64,000 bases of DNA from Yamagishiella unicocca (taxonomy: Eukaryota; Chlorophyta; Chlorophyceae; Chlamydomonadales; Volvocaceae). Under the pieces are notes generated by a model that was not told the origin of the DNA, searched no databases, and saw only the letters and a list, made by a program, of their open reading frames with translations. The stretch is from positions 558,001 to 622,000 of the forward strand of contig BDSL01000026.1 in assembly GCA_003116995.1 (NCBI GenBank), in the 5' to 3' direction. Below, piece by piece: positions 45,001 through 57,632 of the stretch. The position numbers were made by a program, and so were the translations under genes. Each line of letters begins with the position of its first letter. Positions within the stretch are counted from its first letter, which is position 1.

Positions 45001-47943
45001 GCCACTTCCTCGTCATCCGCCCCTCCAAACAGGCTGCCTGCATCCCGCACTTCCCACCCCGTAGGCCCGGCGGCAGCCACCATGGGCGCGGCTGCTTCCA
45101 CCCCTAGGTGCCCGCTGCCGCTGCCAGCCGTTGCTTCCTTGCTGACAACGGCCGCCGCTGCGCTGCCCTCCTCCGCCTCCTGTTCAGAGCTCTGGGGGGC
45201 ACTTATGGACCCAGCGCGCGACTGAAGCCCGTCCACAACACTTGGCATCTGGGCCCTGAACTGTTGCAACCGGGCCTGGGCGGGGTGAAGGCATGCGGGC
45301 GGGGCCAGGCGGTGTCCTTCTGTTTGACCGTTACCGCGGGGGACAGGAGGCGTCGCATTGCTTGGGGCCTGCCGCATCCCAGGCTTCTTACTGCCGCCAT
45401 GACAGGCGAGTCGGGAAATGGATCACAAGCCAGCACTACGCTCCACCCCTACTTGGCTTCGATCGTTTACGTCGCCTTCACACGCTGCATACCGCCTACA
45501 CACGAGGTACCGCTTCATGTGTGGGTGGAGCGTAAAATGCCGTGCGCCCCGCTCCTGCTGCGCCCCGCTCCTGCTGCACCCCTCCTCATTCCGCCCCCGC
45601 CATTCCCTTTCCTCCTCCCATTACCCCCTCCCTGCTGCGCCCCCCTCCTGTTGCGTCCCTACCTCGAGCAGCGACCTCCAGTGCGACGCCGACGTGGCCA
45701 CCTCCCGGTAGCTCTGCAGCCAGAGCGGCAGTAGCGCCGAGGGCCAGTCGTTTCCCACGAACAGCACCTGCTGCTGCTGGCCCAGCTCGCCAGGTACAGC
45801 CATGCCTCGGCCAGCCCTTGCCCACCCATCAGCTGCTGCTGCCTCCGAACCATACGCGCCACCGACGCCCAGCGAAGCCCGCGCGCTGCTGCTGCCGCTG
45901 CAGCTGGCTTCTACGTCCGACGAAGGCGTGGGCGAGGAAACGCCGGGGCTGCCCGAACGACCACCTCTGGACGCGACGGTTCGCGCGCGCAGCCGAATCC
46001 GAAGCGCCTCCCGCAATCGCTCTGCGCCCCCCGGCTCCAGCGTGATGGCTGGCTCCGCCAGGCCGTTCCGCAGGACGAACGGCAGCGCTTGGTACGGCAC
46101 CGAGGAGGCCGCATCCAGGTCCGCTAGGTCGTCCTGGGGTACGGCAGGAGGCGACGGGATGGGAAGGTCCGTGATTGGCATGCCAGGGGCGCCAGCACCA
46201 TTACCGCGACGCGCGCATTTCGATGGGCTCCTCCATCGTCATTTTCAGCTTGCGTCCATTTCCACGAACTCAGCTTCCAGGCCAGATCTACAAAGCCCTT
46301 GCGCATGCCCACGTAATCAACCGCGGGACGACCCCACTGCCATAGGACCCGCAGGACCTCACGAACCAAGCCCTCCGCTCGTCCCGCTGCCATAGGACCC
46401 GCAGGACCTCACGAACAGCCCTCCGCTCGCCCCCACCCTACCTGCAGCTCCTGAGGCATGGCGTTCATGTCGTGCCAGAGCAGTACCGGCGCCGCGAGGG
46501 CCGCCTGGCACAGCACGCTGTTGCGCGCCTGCAGGTCCGTGTGCGACAGGCCCTCGCTGTACGTGTACACACCCACCGACGGGTCGCCGTGCTGCGGACT
46601 GCGCAGCGCCGCAACAACTGGGTCCCCGCTTACATGCCACTGCTGCCCTAGGGCGCTGCTGCTGCCATTGCCACTGAACTGGTTCGTTGCTTCGGGCCGT
46701 TGTGGATGATGCTGCAGCTTGGGCTGCCCTTCGCGCTCCTGCCTTGGGACGCTGCGCCCCAACTGGGTACCCCTCTGCTGGCCGCTTCCGGCCGCATCTC
46801 CACCTGCTCGGAAAACAGGGTGATCCACGAACACGCGCAGCACGCCGCGATCCTGGCACGCGTAGAAGCGCGCGTAGGTGACCTCCGTTGCGGGAGGCGG
46901 CCGCGGCAGGGAGGGCACCTGCTGGTGCTGTCGGCGCCCTCCCTGGAGGCCTTCGGAGACACCGGCCTCCTGCTGCTGGTGGTTGGGCGCCCGAGCCCGA
47001 CCAGGCGTACGGAAAACGCACCCATTTCCCGTGGCTGTGTCTGTTTGCGCGGTGGCCGCTGCGGTACGCGGAGCACTAGAAGTTGGCGGGGGGGAGCTCC
47101 CCAACTGGTGAGGTGTTGGCATCGGCAAGCCGCGCCCCGCTGCCGACGTGTTACCGGCACTCGAGCTTCGACCCATTGCTGTTTTTACACCAGCATCTGT
47201 GCTGCCAGTGCATGGTAGCCCAGCGTCGCCTCCCGCAGCTGCTGGCCTCTGTGCCAGTGCTGGACGTGCAACTGGCTGTGGCCGCGGGGGCCCGAGGGGC
47301 CGTGTGTCCGCGCCCACTTCCACAGGAGCCAACAGGCCCGTATCGAAGATACCAGGGTAATCCGCATAGCGCGGGCTCACGGTCATCACTTGATGCCCCC
47401 TGCAGCGCGCAAGACAGCTATATTATGGCGCGAACAACGCCAAGAATGGTGTTGCACATAGAATGGTTGCGCGTTGAAGGCTACACGGAAAACTTTCCAT
47501 AAGAATCACAAACAAATTTGCCACTTTGTGCAGTGAACCTGAATACGCACTTCGCTTCAAACAAAAATGGTGCGTCGGTCGGCCCACTACCGTCGCAACG
47601 GAACACATACCTGGCGGCCAGCGCAGCTGGGAGAGCTGACACAACATCCCCCAAGCCGCCTGTTTTTGACCATGGCGCGACCTCCGTGCTCACGAACACC
47701 ACCTGCAGGCCGGACTGCTGTCACGCTTTTACAATCAAAGACCGAACTTTCCACGTGGGCAGGAAATGTAAGGCGCCTACAGCTTCACGACAGACATACC
47801 TGAAGTTTGCTGCTGCTAGCACTGCAGGTGGGGTTGCGGCTGGGCAAACCGTCGCCGGCTGGTCCACGCCGCAGAAGGCAAGGACGGCTGCCGAACCAGA
47901 GCGGTGGGGTGCAAATCGCTGGTGGGCTGCGCACGATCAGCAT
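42066..47943 (-). CDS. GBSS-type starch synthase (GT5 family) with long insertions, 5 exons, 1624 aa
   Basis: Transfers glucose from ADP-glucose to growing glucan chains in the plastid. Exons: 47800-47943, 47611-47702, 46442-47399, 45663-46133, 42066-45275; they sum to 1625 codons. Exon 1 ([20 protein letters not shown]) looks like a chloroplast transit peptide. The ADP-glucose motif KTGGLGDV is at about 61-68. GBSS-like segments follow: [17 protein letters not shown] near 526, HNFAFQG near 1024, VGRLEQQKG near 1238, SRWEPCGL near 1426, PTGGLLDAV near 1450, and C-terminal [16 protein letters not shown]. The order and spelling fit granule-bound synthases better than the soluble classes. The length is more than twice the usual 600-700 aa because of Ser/Gly/Ala/Gln-rich inserts between conserved blocks. 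Acceptors of exons 4 and 5 are the best available rather than certain. Confidence 0.85.
44465..44635 (-). repeat. 27-bp in-frame minisatellite in the starch synthase coding region
   Basis: Four to five tandem 27-bp units encode [13 protein letters not shown] nonapeptides, with AHSS and GHSS variants. It lies in the long insert before the HNFAFQG block. Length changes by whole units would keep the frame. Confidence 0.85.
46331..46430. repeat. 50-bp tandem duplication in starch synthase intron 3
   Basis: Two adjacent 50-bp copies (46331-46380, 46381-46430) share CTGCCATAGGACCCGCAGGA and the following CCTCACGAAC. The second has a 2-bp deletion. It lies just downstream of the exon 3 donor at 46441. 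Confidence 0.85.
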
Positions 47944-49378
47944 CACCTTTCAGTTCCGAAGGCACTCGGGCTGGGCGCCCACCCCCGGCGCCGCCCTTGG
48001 CCCATGCCACACACTCAAAAAGCGGAAGATGGTTATTGTGAATGTCTATCTGAATATGCGCTCATGTTTCCTGCCACGTGCGTGTGATCGACAATAATGG
48101 CGTAGTTTTTGCATCCACCGTCCATAAAGCGTCCTGTCTTCGGAGCGACGCTTGCATTCTCAAGCGGACGTACAGCCTCAAAGCGTCCTAGCCGAAATAA
48201 ATGAGGATTTACACTTGCCACTTTCCAGGTTTGTGCCAGAGGGGAGGCCAGCGTACTTGGGACCTCCACCGTCCGATAAAGCATTCTGGCTCCGGAGCAC
48301 CTGATATCGGATTCCTGCTTGTCCACATTGGTTGCAACGAATGACTTCATACGTGTGTACACGTATAGTCCAGTACGTTGAAAGCCCGTTATCCAGACGG
48401 ACGGCTCCACAATTGAACTAGCTCATCGCACAACACTATTTGTGATGACCTTATGCGTTCGGCACCGTGCCCTTGGGCAGCCGGGGCAGCTCATATTGCT
48501 CTTTAGAGTATTTCACGTTTCAGCCCCTGTCAGTCTATCGTTGCGGTGCAGGGACACGCGAAATAACCGCCTCCCGACGCCTCCGTCGCGCCTCCGTCCC
48601 CCGCTGCACGGAAGGGAACGCCATCAGCACTCACAGGTGCACGCTATGGATATCAGTTTGCCCGGGTACTTCATGTTTATGGAGACGTGTATTCTGTCAA
48701 GTGGACATCGCTTCATTGCATGCATCTCCCATGTGGCCCTACAAATGGTTCGAAACAGGGGAGATACAGAAGCGCACGAAGCTGCAGCCAGCATGTGTAG
48801 CGGAGACTGGATGTCCTCTTGACGCTACACTACAAGGTTCCAAACATGTCCAGTACGCGTCTCCAACGGCGTCCCAAAGACGTCCCACAGACCCCAACGG
48901 CGCGACCCAGCCTGACTCAGCCACGCCTTTCATGAAGGCTCAGGGGCAGAGGATGGCGCTATCCGCACCAATCACATGCTGACGTTGGCCACACGGCTGC
49001 GGCCCGATACAGAGCGCGCAATTCCGCGCACGAAACTGCCATTTTAGCCACAACCCTCCCCCTGCCCAAACCACGACCAACATGGAGCGGCATCGGCATG
49101 CCGCGGCTTGACACCCGATAAGGCACAAGTGTATCGAACGCGCGTACGGCACCCATTGCAGCGACCTTACCACCTGGTGTCCGATGCCGGTTCCGATGCC
49201 GATGCAGGTTCCCCTCCCCAAGGCCCCGATGCACAGTCCAAATGGCGGCGAAATAATTAACGCGGTGGCAGTGATGGTATTAATTTAGGCACGCCGACGT
49301 GCCCCCGAGCCATTTCCTCCTAGGCACTTCAGTGAGCAGAAAGACGCTCCTGCCCATTAGTCGCCGACCTGTAATTCG
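47944..49378. other. Region between the starch synthase start and the SBP stop
   Basis: It holds the starch synthase promoter and the SBP 3' UTR. A minus-strand open frame at 48033-48410 has no recognisable homology and no supporting splice structure. Nothing else is supported. Confidence 0.4.
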
Positions 49379-51935
49379 TCACCGGCGCGCTGCGGCCGCC
49401 GCGGCCCGCTGCTGCACGCGCTTGAGCCCAACAGCGCTTTGTATCTCGTCCAGTATGGCGCCGGCATCGAAGAACTCGACCTGAGCCTTGGCCCAGCCGC
49501 CGAGCTCGCGGTCCACCTGGTTGGTGAGCGGATAGTCGAACACAATAGGCGTCAGGGGCGCGATGATGTGCGCGGATTCCCCGACCAATGGCATCACGAA
49601 CAGGCGTCGCAGCACGAGACTGCGCAATTTCTCGCTCGCAAGCTGGCAGGCTTGAAACGCGGCCGTGTCGATGCTAGCACCCATGTCCTGGTGGAAATCC
49701 CATCTGGGTCAGATACGCTGGCCACAATGTAGACAGATTGTCGGCATTGGTGCGCATGCAGAGTGCCCAAAACAACGCCACACATCCTTGGGTGACTGGA
49801 CATCTTGCTTTCCGCGCTGGAGAATGCAATAATGCAGATAGGTCCATGCATTGTCACGGTTTCAACGCATACGCGTTCCTAGCACCCAGCGAGCCGCACC
49901 TGCCAAAGCTGAGCCGGCGGCAGCCCCGTCTGCTGCGCCGCCACCTCCTTGCAGGTGCGCGGGTTGATCCTAAAGCCTAGCTTTGCGAACTCGGACTGAG
50001 CGGGCGGGGTGAACAGGAAGCGGCAGAACTTCGTGGCGGCCCTTTGGACCTCCGGGCCGCGAGCCTCCACCACCTGGGGGCAGCATCAGCAGAATTCGGG
50101 CAGCTTAAGAGGACGAGTGGCACGTTGGCACGGCTTCTAGGAAGTTAAAAGAGAAAAAGACGGCACGGCTTACAGTATTGTGTGGAGACATGGGCACGCA
50201 CAGGGGCTCGCGATGCCGCTGAGAGCACCTTTTCCAGCAATGCGACGTACCTTGTCCACCAACGCCAGGGGGCACTCGATGCGGATATTGTACGATGGAA
50301 CCAAGTACGGTAGGGCCTTGTCGCCGTACACCTCGTTCGTCAGGATGACCTCGTTTTCGTACGTCAACAGGACGTCCCCGACCTGGCATATGGGTCGGAT
50401 GGCTACCGTCAATATTGCGCCGGTTGTGGTTGCGTGCGCCTGCTGCGCATTCGCGTCCTGCCAGCCCACCTTTTGCTTGTAGAAGACATCTGATGCCTCG
50501 CGGGCGTCGCGGGGTTGGACGACTACATTTTCAAACACTTTGGTGACGTAGTCGAGCGACGCAGCGTGCCCTTTGCTCATCTTGGCGCCCCAGAGGGCAA
50601 GGAAGATCCACCTGGCGACCGTCAAGTAGGTGGTGTTAGTGCTTCGCGGTTTGAAAGACTCGCACCGGCTTGCAATTTGCCGTGCCCGGCAGCAAGGCTA
50701 AATCGACATCAAATGAATCGATGACGCAACAGCTACTTCATCTAGACCTGTGGTGTAACAAGTGGCAACCTGTCCGTAATACTAGGGATCCAACACCCTT
50801 TGTGTGCAGCAGCAGTCCTGGGAGTCATGTCGGGTGTGCAGCTCAGCGCCCACCTCGCCACTCCTGCCGTTTTGGGGTTCGCCAGGACCACCTCCACTCC
50901 TGCGCGCGTCAAGTCGTCCCACGTCCGAATGTTCTTGGGGTTGCCCTGCACAGCGGTGTCATCCTTAATTAGGCAACAAACCACAATGCACGTCCGGTGG
51001 CCAACAACGGCTCGCAACGGAAACCTGTCAGGCCTCCGGCTGACGGCGTCCCACCTGGCGCACCACAAACGCAACCGTTGTCTCGCAAACAATCGAGTTG
51101 CAGGGATAACGCTGGCGCCAGTCCGGAGCGATCAGGTCCGCAGCCACGATTTTGTCCAGGTCCAGCGGCAGTGCAAGTGCCACGATGTCCGCGGGCAGTC
51201 CGTCGATTACGGCACGGGCCTGGAGGAATGTTGGGGACGCGTAAGAGAGATAATAGTATATACCACAAGGGACGAGCAGCTGCTGCCGCCATCCACATAC
51301 CTGAACTCCGCTTGCCGCGAAAGTGAGGCGGAAGCGCACGTCCACACCAGTTTCCCGTTGATAAGCTTCCCGGAAGGCCTTCGTCACCCGGACGTACGCC
51401 AGCTTTGTCACGGCGAAGGACGCAAGCGTGAGAACGACTTCCTGCGGCTGCTGTAAGCTGAGGGTATACAGCGGCTGCGGTGAGACACCATCGCCTCCTC
51501 CACCCCCATCGCTGCCAGCTGGAGGCGGCAGGCATGGCAACAGGCTTAACGTCGCCAGCAGTTGGGCTGGCCGTTGCCGGGCTTGCTGCTCTGTCGCCTG
51601 CCCTTCAGTGATTTTACGAGTTCCCGAAGATGCTGAAAGCGTTACCAAGCTGTGAATGATGTGCAGGGGGCTCCATCTGGGGCAAGGGTGGAAGCCATGC
51701 GTTCAGGGAACGGCACCTCAACACCGCCGTTGGAGAGCCGCATTATACCTTCGCCACGTGAACGATGTTTGCGCATCCCTTGCTGCCTTGTCCACTGCAA
51801 CGATGAATTCAGACAAGTTAACAAATGATGGTGGCCTCCCCGCAGCTCGCGGAAGTCGGCGGCCGGCAGACGAATGGCCTTACCTGCCTCGGGAGCTCTG
51901 ACATGCCAGAGTCCACCGCTAGCTGCAGACGACAT
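49379..51935 (-). CDS. SBP1: Chloroplast sulfate ABC transporter substrate-binding protein, 9 exons, 429 aa
   Basis: Periplasmic-type sulfate-binding protein. In green algae it is reported as the solute-binding partner of the chloroplast envelope sulfate permease SULP/SULP2/SABC. Exons: 51884-51935, 51749-51794, 51301-51649, 51055-51219, 50854-50945, 50470-50611, 50251-50382, 49900-50073, 49379-49516; together 1290 nt. The first ~45 residues ([12 protein letters not shown]...) fit a plastid targeting region. Family signatures include [78 protein letters not shown] and [12 protein letters not shown], all in the order of bacterial Sbp/CysP. All splice phases agree. It starts 1.1 kb from the divergent SAC3-domain gene. 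Confidence 0.92.
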
Positions 51936-53076
51936 CAATTGCGACCGTCAGCACTGCTCGATTTGCAGGCTTGAAAAAGGAGGCAGATTACCGGCCTGGA
52001 TCCCGGGTTTACTCTTTGACAAAAATACACGAGGACCGTTCGGCCAGATTTATGGTGAGCGGGATGTGCCCCAGGTGACTGCGCATAATATTGAGGCCGT
52101 ACCGTACATTTCGGGCCGAGCTGGCCGCTACGATTGGCCTCCCATCACTCTATATAGATACAACCACAGTAACAGTTATTCATTGTAAAGCAACGGACAC
52201 GTCTTGCAGTCGACACAGCTCAGACACAGCAGTCGACACAGCAGTCGACACGACCCACGGAACATCTTTGAGGCAAACGTAGGAACGGGCTGCTGAAACA
52301 AGCAAGATTCGCCATTATGTTCAATGCACTGCTGTTGTATTTTGGACGCTGCCTGTGTTGGCGGTAATAATGCGAGGGAAACCTTTACAGGACAGTTTTA
52401 AAGGCGAAATACGTATCTGGTCATGCCACATTCTTTCGACTTACCATCAAGCTAAGATGAGAAAGGTCAGAACCTGACAGGTCCAACCCGAACGCAGCAG
52501 GGGCCAACGGACGAATTTCCCACCCTCCGCATCTGAAGGGCGCCTACTACGGCCATCCATGGCAAGCCAACCCACGGCAGGCCGAAACGATGCCCCACAC
52601 GATATTATGCACTTCTCGTAACAGCTGTTGCAAATCAATGCCCGCTACACACACAAGTAGTTCAAGTGTTTGGGACGATGGGCGGTGTGACAAGGCCTTC
52701 GAGAGGCTGGGCCTTATGCGAAGCGCGAAGTGGCTTCTCTAGTTTTGCAGCCTAGCACCTCGGAACTTTATGTGAACCCCTTCGACTCATTATAGATGAA
52801 ACATATCAGCACAGGTGCTTCCAATCATAGGAAACATTTCTCAACGCCTTGTCAAGATTCCTCGACACGTCGCACAGAGGGGGTCAGTTGACTTGACATT
52901 CGTTTTTGGAAAGAAGGCAGCCTCTCTAGCTTATTGTTCGCTGGCAACGGAGGTTGGCTATCAAGCAACTGGTGCGTGGTTGTCCGTGTGCACGCTGGCT
53001 TCAGCAACAGGAGGTATCCCTAACGCCTAATGTTGGCCCTTCCTTCTCACCTGTCAATCTTACGTAGGCAAACGTC
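51936..53076. promoter_or_regulatory. Shared upstream region of SBP (-) and the SAC3-domain gene (+)
   Basis: This 1.1-kb region lies between two divergent start codons and must hold both promoters and 5' UTRs. A short repeat of CAGTCGACACAG lies at about 52206-52256 and an AT-rich TATATAGATAC stretch near 52150. No defined regulatory motif is proven. Confidence 0.4.
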
Positions 53077-56000
53077 ATGGCTTACCAGTCGTCCATGGCA
53101 TACCCTGCGGCGAGTTCCGGACCTTGGTCGGGGTCCAATCAAGCAGATTCGACATATTACCAGCAGTATTACGCCGCCTACGGCTATGGAGGTAACTATG
53201 ATATGTCAGCATACTATCAGCAACAAGCGCCGAATTATGCGGCAGCTGGCCCTGTCGAAAGCTCGTACCAGCTTCCAGAGCATAACGCGCCCGAGGTCAG
53301 CGACTCTGCGAGCGCACCTCCGCCAGCGCCACCATCCATCGCTCCACCTGCGGCCCCGTGTGAAGTACCGCCGCCGCCCGACTCAGCTTTGACTGGCGAG
53401 GAATCCGTGCCGCCTCCGCCCCCAAGTGAACCTCCTCCACCGCCGGGCGCACCAGACAGCAGCCAGAAGGAAGTATTAGGGCTATCTGCTGACTCCGTAG
53501 CAAATCCAGGCGGCGAGGCCACGACGGCCTCGGGCGGCTACGATGCGGCTGCTTACGCGCAGTGGTATGCACAAAACTACGGCGCATACTACTCCTACCC
53601 TGGCTACGACCAGCAATCGTATACGTATTGGCAACAGCAGCAACACCAAATGCAGACAGGGGCATACGGCTACGGCGTGCATGGTTATGGCCAGCAGCAA
53701 CAGCAGCCCTCCGTTCCGCCCCCAGCGCCGCCAAGTAGCGATCCACCTCGAGTTTGTCACGAGAAGCCACAGCTGTCGGCAGCCCCGTCACCTGTAGGCT
53801 TGCACGATAACTACAACTCGCAGGCCCCGCCCTCGGGCCTGTACGCCCAGCAGTCGGCGCTCAAGGCCGGCCAGGTTCGCCATCGGACTGGGCCGACTGG
53901 GCCTAATTCTGTCCCCATCGGCCCACGCCCACCGCCAGGCGACCCGCCCGCGGCCGCGGCCCCAGCGACGCTGGCTGCGGGCAAGCAGCAGCCGGCCATC
54001 ATCATTCGCTCGCAGTTGCCCTTCACGAAGCGCCCAAATGCCTCGGGCGCGCCCGCGTACATATCGGTGGGCTCGCACTCCACTCCAATCCGAGGAGGCG
54101 GGACTCCTGGCGGCAGCGATACCGCTGTCGCTGCTGCTGTTGCTGCAGGCGCTGCCAGCGCTACGGCTGCTGCGTCGGCGGCGAAGTCCGCGCCGCCTTC
54201 ATCGCTGCAGGGTAGCAGTCAATGGCCTCCCAGCTTTTCCGCATGGGTTACCCGCTGTTTCAACACGGCACGCCTCCGGAATGTTCCCGACACGCGTCTG
54301 TCCGAGAAGCTGATGGCCTACCTGGATCAAGTCAAGGCCGAGGGTAGGCTGTGGACTACGGACTGGGACACATTGCCCATTATGTTGCCTGACAGCCCAA
54401 CTGCCCAGCATGGTGTGGGGGCCACCACGCCAAGTCAAGTGCTTTCCCTGGGGGGGACGCAGAACCGTAAGCGGAATCGGTGGGGCGCTGTCCCTGACGT
54501 GCACGCCAGCCATGAACTTCACCAAGGCCAAGACCAACATCGGCAACAGCACCAGCCGCTGAATGGGTACCGCAAGCGGGTTTACAGCGTGGACTCCGAC
54601 GAGGACGATCACGCTGGCAAACATGCTTCCCCATTCAGTGGCGGTACGCCCATGTTGTCGCCACACAAAGCAGGGGGCATGCAATCGGTGAGCAACCGCA
54701 AGCGTAAGAAGGTGCAGCTCGAGCAGCAGCAGCACCAGCTGGGTCGGCGAGGGGGCAATGGTTTTGTCTCGGCAGAGGAGGTGCGCCGCCGGGCGCGCGC
54801 AGGCCGCTTCGGTGACGGTCGGGCCGCAGGCACTGGGTCAGGCGGTTTCAACGATGGCGATAGCTCAGGTATGGACATGTCTGATGAAGAAGAGCTGGCG
54901 GCACGCAATGGCGGCGTGGTGGTGGGCACGTGCCAGGCGCTTGAGAAGTCGTACTTCCGCCTGACCAGCCAGCCGGATCCCTCAGCGGTGCGCCCGGAGG
55001 CCGTCTTGGAACGTGCCTTGGAGCGCCTTGTTGCGATGATTGCGCGTGGGGAAGCGACGTATTTTTACTCGCTGGACCAGTTCAAGGGCATGCGTCAAGA
55101 CTGCACCGTGCAGCACCTCCGCAATGCGTTGGCGGTGCGCGTGTACGAGGCCCATGCGCGTAGCAGCCTCGAGTACAGCGATACTGCTGAATTCAACCAG
55201 TGCCAGGCGCGGCTAGCTCACCTCTACGGTGAAGGGCAGCCGGGCTGCATGGCGGAGTTCACTGCGTATCGCTTGCTGTACGAGACCGTGCACTGCGCCA
55301 CTGCCGGGTCGCGCGAAGGCAGCATGGCGAAGTCATTGCTCCACACCATGCGCAACATTCCGCGTGAGCTGCTAGGGAGCCCCGAGATTCGCCATGCGCT
55401 ACAGGTGCGTTGCGGTGCATGTTAATGGCTTCAACCCTTGCTAATTGTCACGGGTCTGGGGTTCGCAATCCTATGCGTCCAGGATTGCCTTGTAACCTGA
55501 CTGCAGGACCAGGTCGTGTTCTTTTCACCCGTGCATTTAGTTGTTGTCTTACGTTGTGGACCACATATGCTGCAGCATTTCCCCCTTAACATTGTTTGAT
55601 GCATTAACATACATAAACGCTCCTTTGCTGTGGCGCAACGATGTGCAGGTTCGCGAGGCGGTCATGACTTACAACTATGCCGCCTTCTTCCGCCTTTACG
55701 CTTCTGCACCGCATCTGGGTCGCGCGATCATGGATGTGGTGGCAGAATCAATGCGCTGGGCCGGCCTCAACGCGTTTGTGAAGGCCTGTGACCTGCCTCT
55801 ACCCGTCGCTGAGATGGCGCAGTTGCTGGGGTTTTCGCCGCGACAAGCACCGTCCGGGGCCAGCGACGTGGAGGCCGCCAAGCCGCTGCCGGGCTGCATG
55901 CGGGCGCACCTCGCAGGCGACGCGGAGGCCGCTGCCACCGTCGACGAGGGCGTAGCTGAGTGCTCGGACTGGCTACGGGATCACGGAGCGGTGGTGGCGG

Positions 56001-56310
56001 AAAAAGGTGAGAAGGATGTCGTGCGCTGCCTCAGCCAAGCATAAGAAACGGTTTGCAAGCTGGGCCGAATGTGAACTGGTTTTGGCCTGTATTTTTTAGT
56101 GGCGACATTTTCTGCGATATCCTGCCCATGTCTTACGCATTGTTGTACCGTTTTCTGCTTGTCTCCACAGGCGCTGAGCTGCTGCTGGACACCAAAGCTT
56201 CACGGGGGAAGCTGTTTGTGCCGGAAGTAACCGCAAAAGTGCCGCATGGTGACGAAAATCTCAGCTTGACCGATTTCCTGTCCCAAGCGCAACGCGGCAT
56301 GGCGGAGTAG
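53077..56310 (+). CDS. SAC3/GANP-domain protein of the LENG8/THP3 type, 3 exons, 941 aa
   Basis: A relative of yeast THP3 and animal LENG8, nuclear proteins linked to transcription elongation, mRNA processing and export. Exons: 53077-55404, 55649-56006, 56171-56310; 2826 nt. The start MAYQSSMAYPAAS is the first ATG in frame. Residues 1-400 are rich in Tyr, Gln and Pro, with runs such as PPPPPSEPPPPPG. A basic region with RKRNRWG, SNRKRKK and EEVRRRARAGRFG (about 468-590) matches the basic linker of this family. The SAC3/GANP domain runs from about 620 to 870 (LEKSYFRLTSQPDPSAVRP, FKGMRQDCTVQ, HLYGEG, EFTAYRLLYE, MTYNYAAFFRLYASAP). The C-terminal winged-helix part is short. Splice phases are consistent. 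Confidence 0.9.
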
Positions 56311-57627
56311 CTTGTTGGCTCCTGTCAACGCCGGCACAAAAAGATGTCTGCTAGTTGTCGGCACGGGCGCCACGGCCGCCGACACCCGTTCGGCGGCTGG
56401 GCCGCCGCTGCGAAGGCGGCACCGCCCGTATGCTCATAGCATCAATATCTCAGGCTTCGATTTAAACCTTTTCTATGCAGGTGAACAACGCGAAATGTTC
56501 GAATCCGTGCTAGTGCTATGTCCTAGCTGCGTCCGCCTTGGGATATGGAGCGCCAGCGACAGGAGCTGGGGTCAGGATTGGCAGCTGCCTGGTGTGTGTT
56601 CCATTGTTGTGGTCGCTCGTCGCGGCCACACGGGGACATGCGTCTCCGTACTGGGCTCTGCTGGATCGCACCGAACTCCCTCAGTCCGGCGCATCTGCTA
56701 TCCAGCGCGCTGCGGACACACCCAGCTTCAACTCCCGCGTCGCCAGGTCGTCCCCCAACGTGTCGCACCCTCATCCTCGCCACCTGCACAGCCCCGCCCA
56801 TCTCGCAATGCGCCGCTGGACCCTCCAGCTATAGTAGTCCTCCATGTGCTGTGCGGTCTGCATTTAATGGTCGCCAAACCCCAAGTAATTATCAGGCGCA
56901 AATTCCTTGGCGGGTGTGCATCAGTCAGCTGCTACCATACCGCTTCGTTCTTAACAGCTGGCGTGCTGGAATTGTGGTGGAGTACAGGTACGGCACACTT
57001 GCTTTCTTTGTTGCATTTGCACGCCGCATTGTCTTCGGGAGGTAGGGAGTTTGGTACGCCACGTTGCTGAGGCTGCTATCTCCACCCACAATAGTCATAG
57101 TCATCGTGCTGATGGTGTGCCACGGCTTGGCGCACGAGAGAGTGCTGCTGACGGCATGTGAAATAGCACCTGCCGGGAGTACCGGGTGAGATTGTGTGCT
57201 TTCCTTCGGGTATTGGCGTGTGTGTCTTCAGTCAGATATATCAGCATTGGCGCAAAGATTCGCATTGTCAGGCGGTGGGGAAATTGTATGAGGTGGAGAC
57301 TTAAAATGTGCGAGTTAGGAGGCGTCAAGTGGGGTACATAGGTCTCAGCTATTACCATTGGAAAGATACGCCTAAGATGGGGGTCCTTGTGTGGCGGTTG
57401 TTAGCAGAAACGGGTTTTCCTGGGAGTGAACTGCAGCGTATGTAGAGCGAATTGCCAAATGGGTGCCTTAGTCATCAAATCAATATGGAGCGGAGTGAGG
57501 ATTGTGGTGTATTAAGAGTTTACCAGGCAGCGGATCTCCTTTGCGGCAGTGTCTGAAATGGTTGCGGGCTATGCAGGTCCTTTAATGTGTGGGCAAGCTT
57601 GTGATGCAGGTTGAGGGTGGAATTATA

Positions 57628-57632
57628 TGTAA
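57628..57632 (+). terminator. Candidate polyadenylation signal of the SAC3-domain gene
   Basis: TGTAA on the plus strand, 1.3 kb past the stop. The distance would mean a long 3' UTR, so support is weak. Confidence 0.25.

Noticed and set aside
48033..48410. Minus-strand 125-aa frame upstream of the starch synthase
   Set aside because: No recognisable motif and no matching splice phase. The synthase already has a convincing transit-peptide start at 47943.
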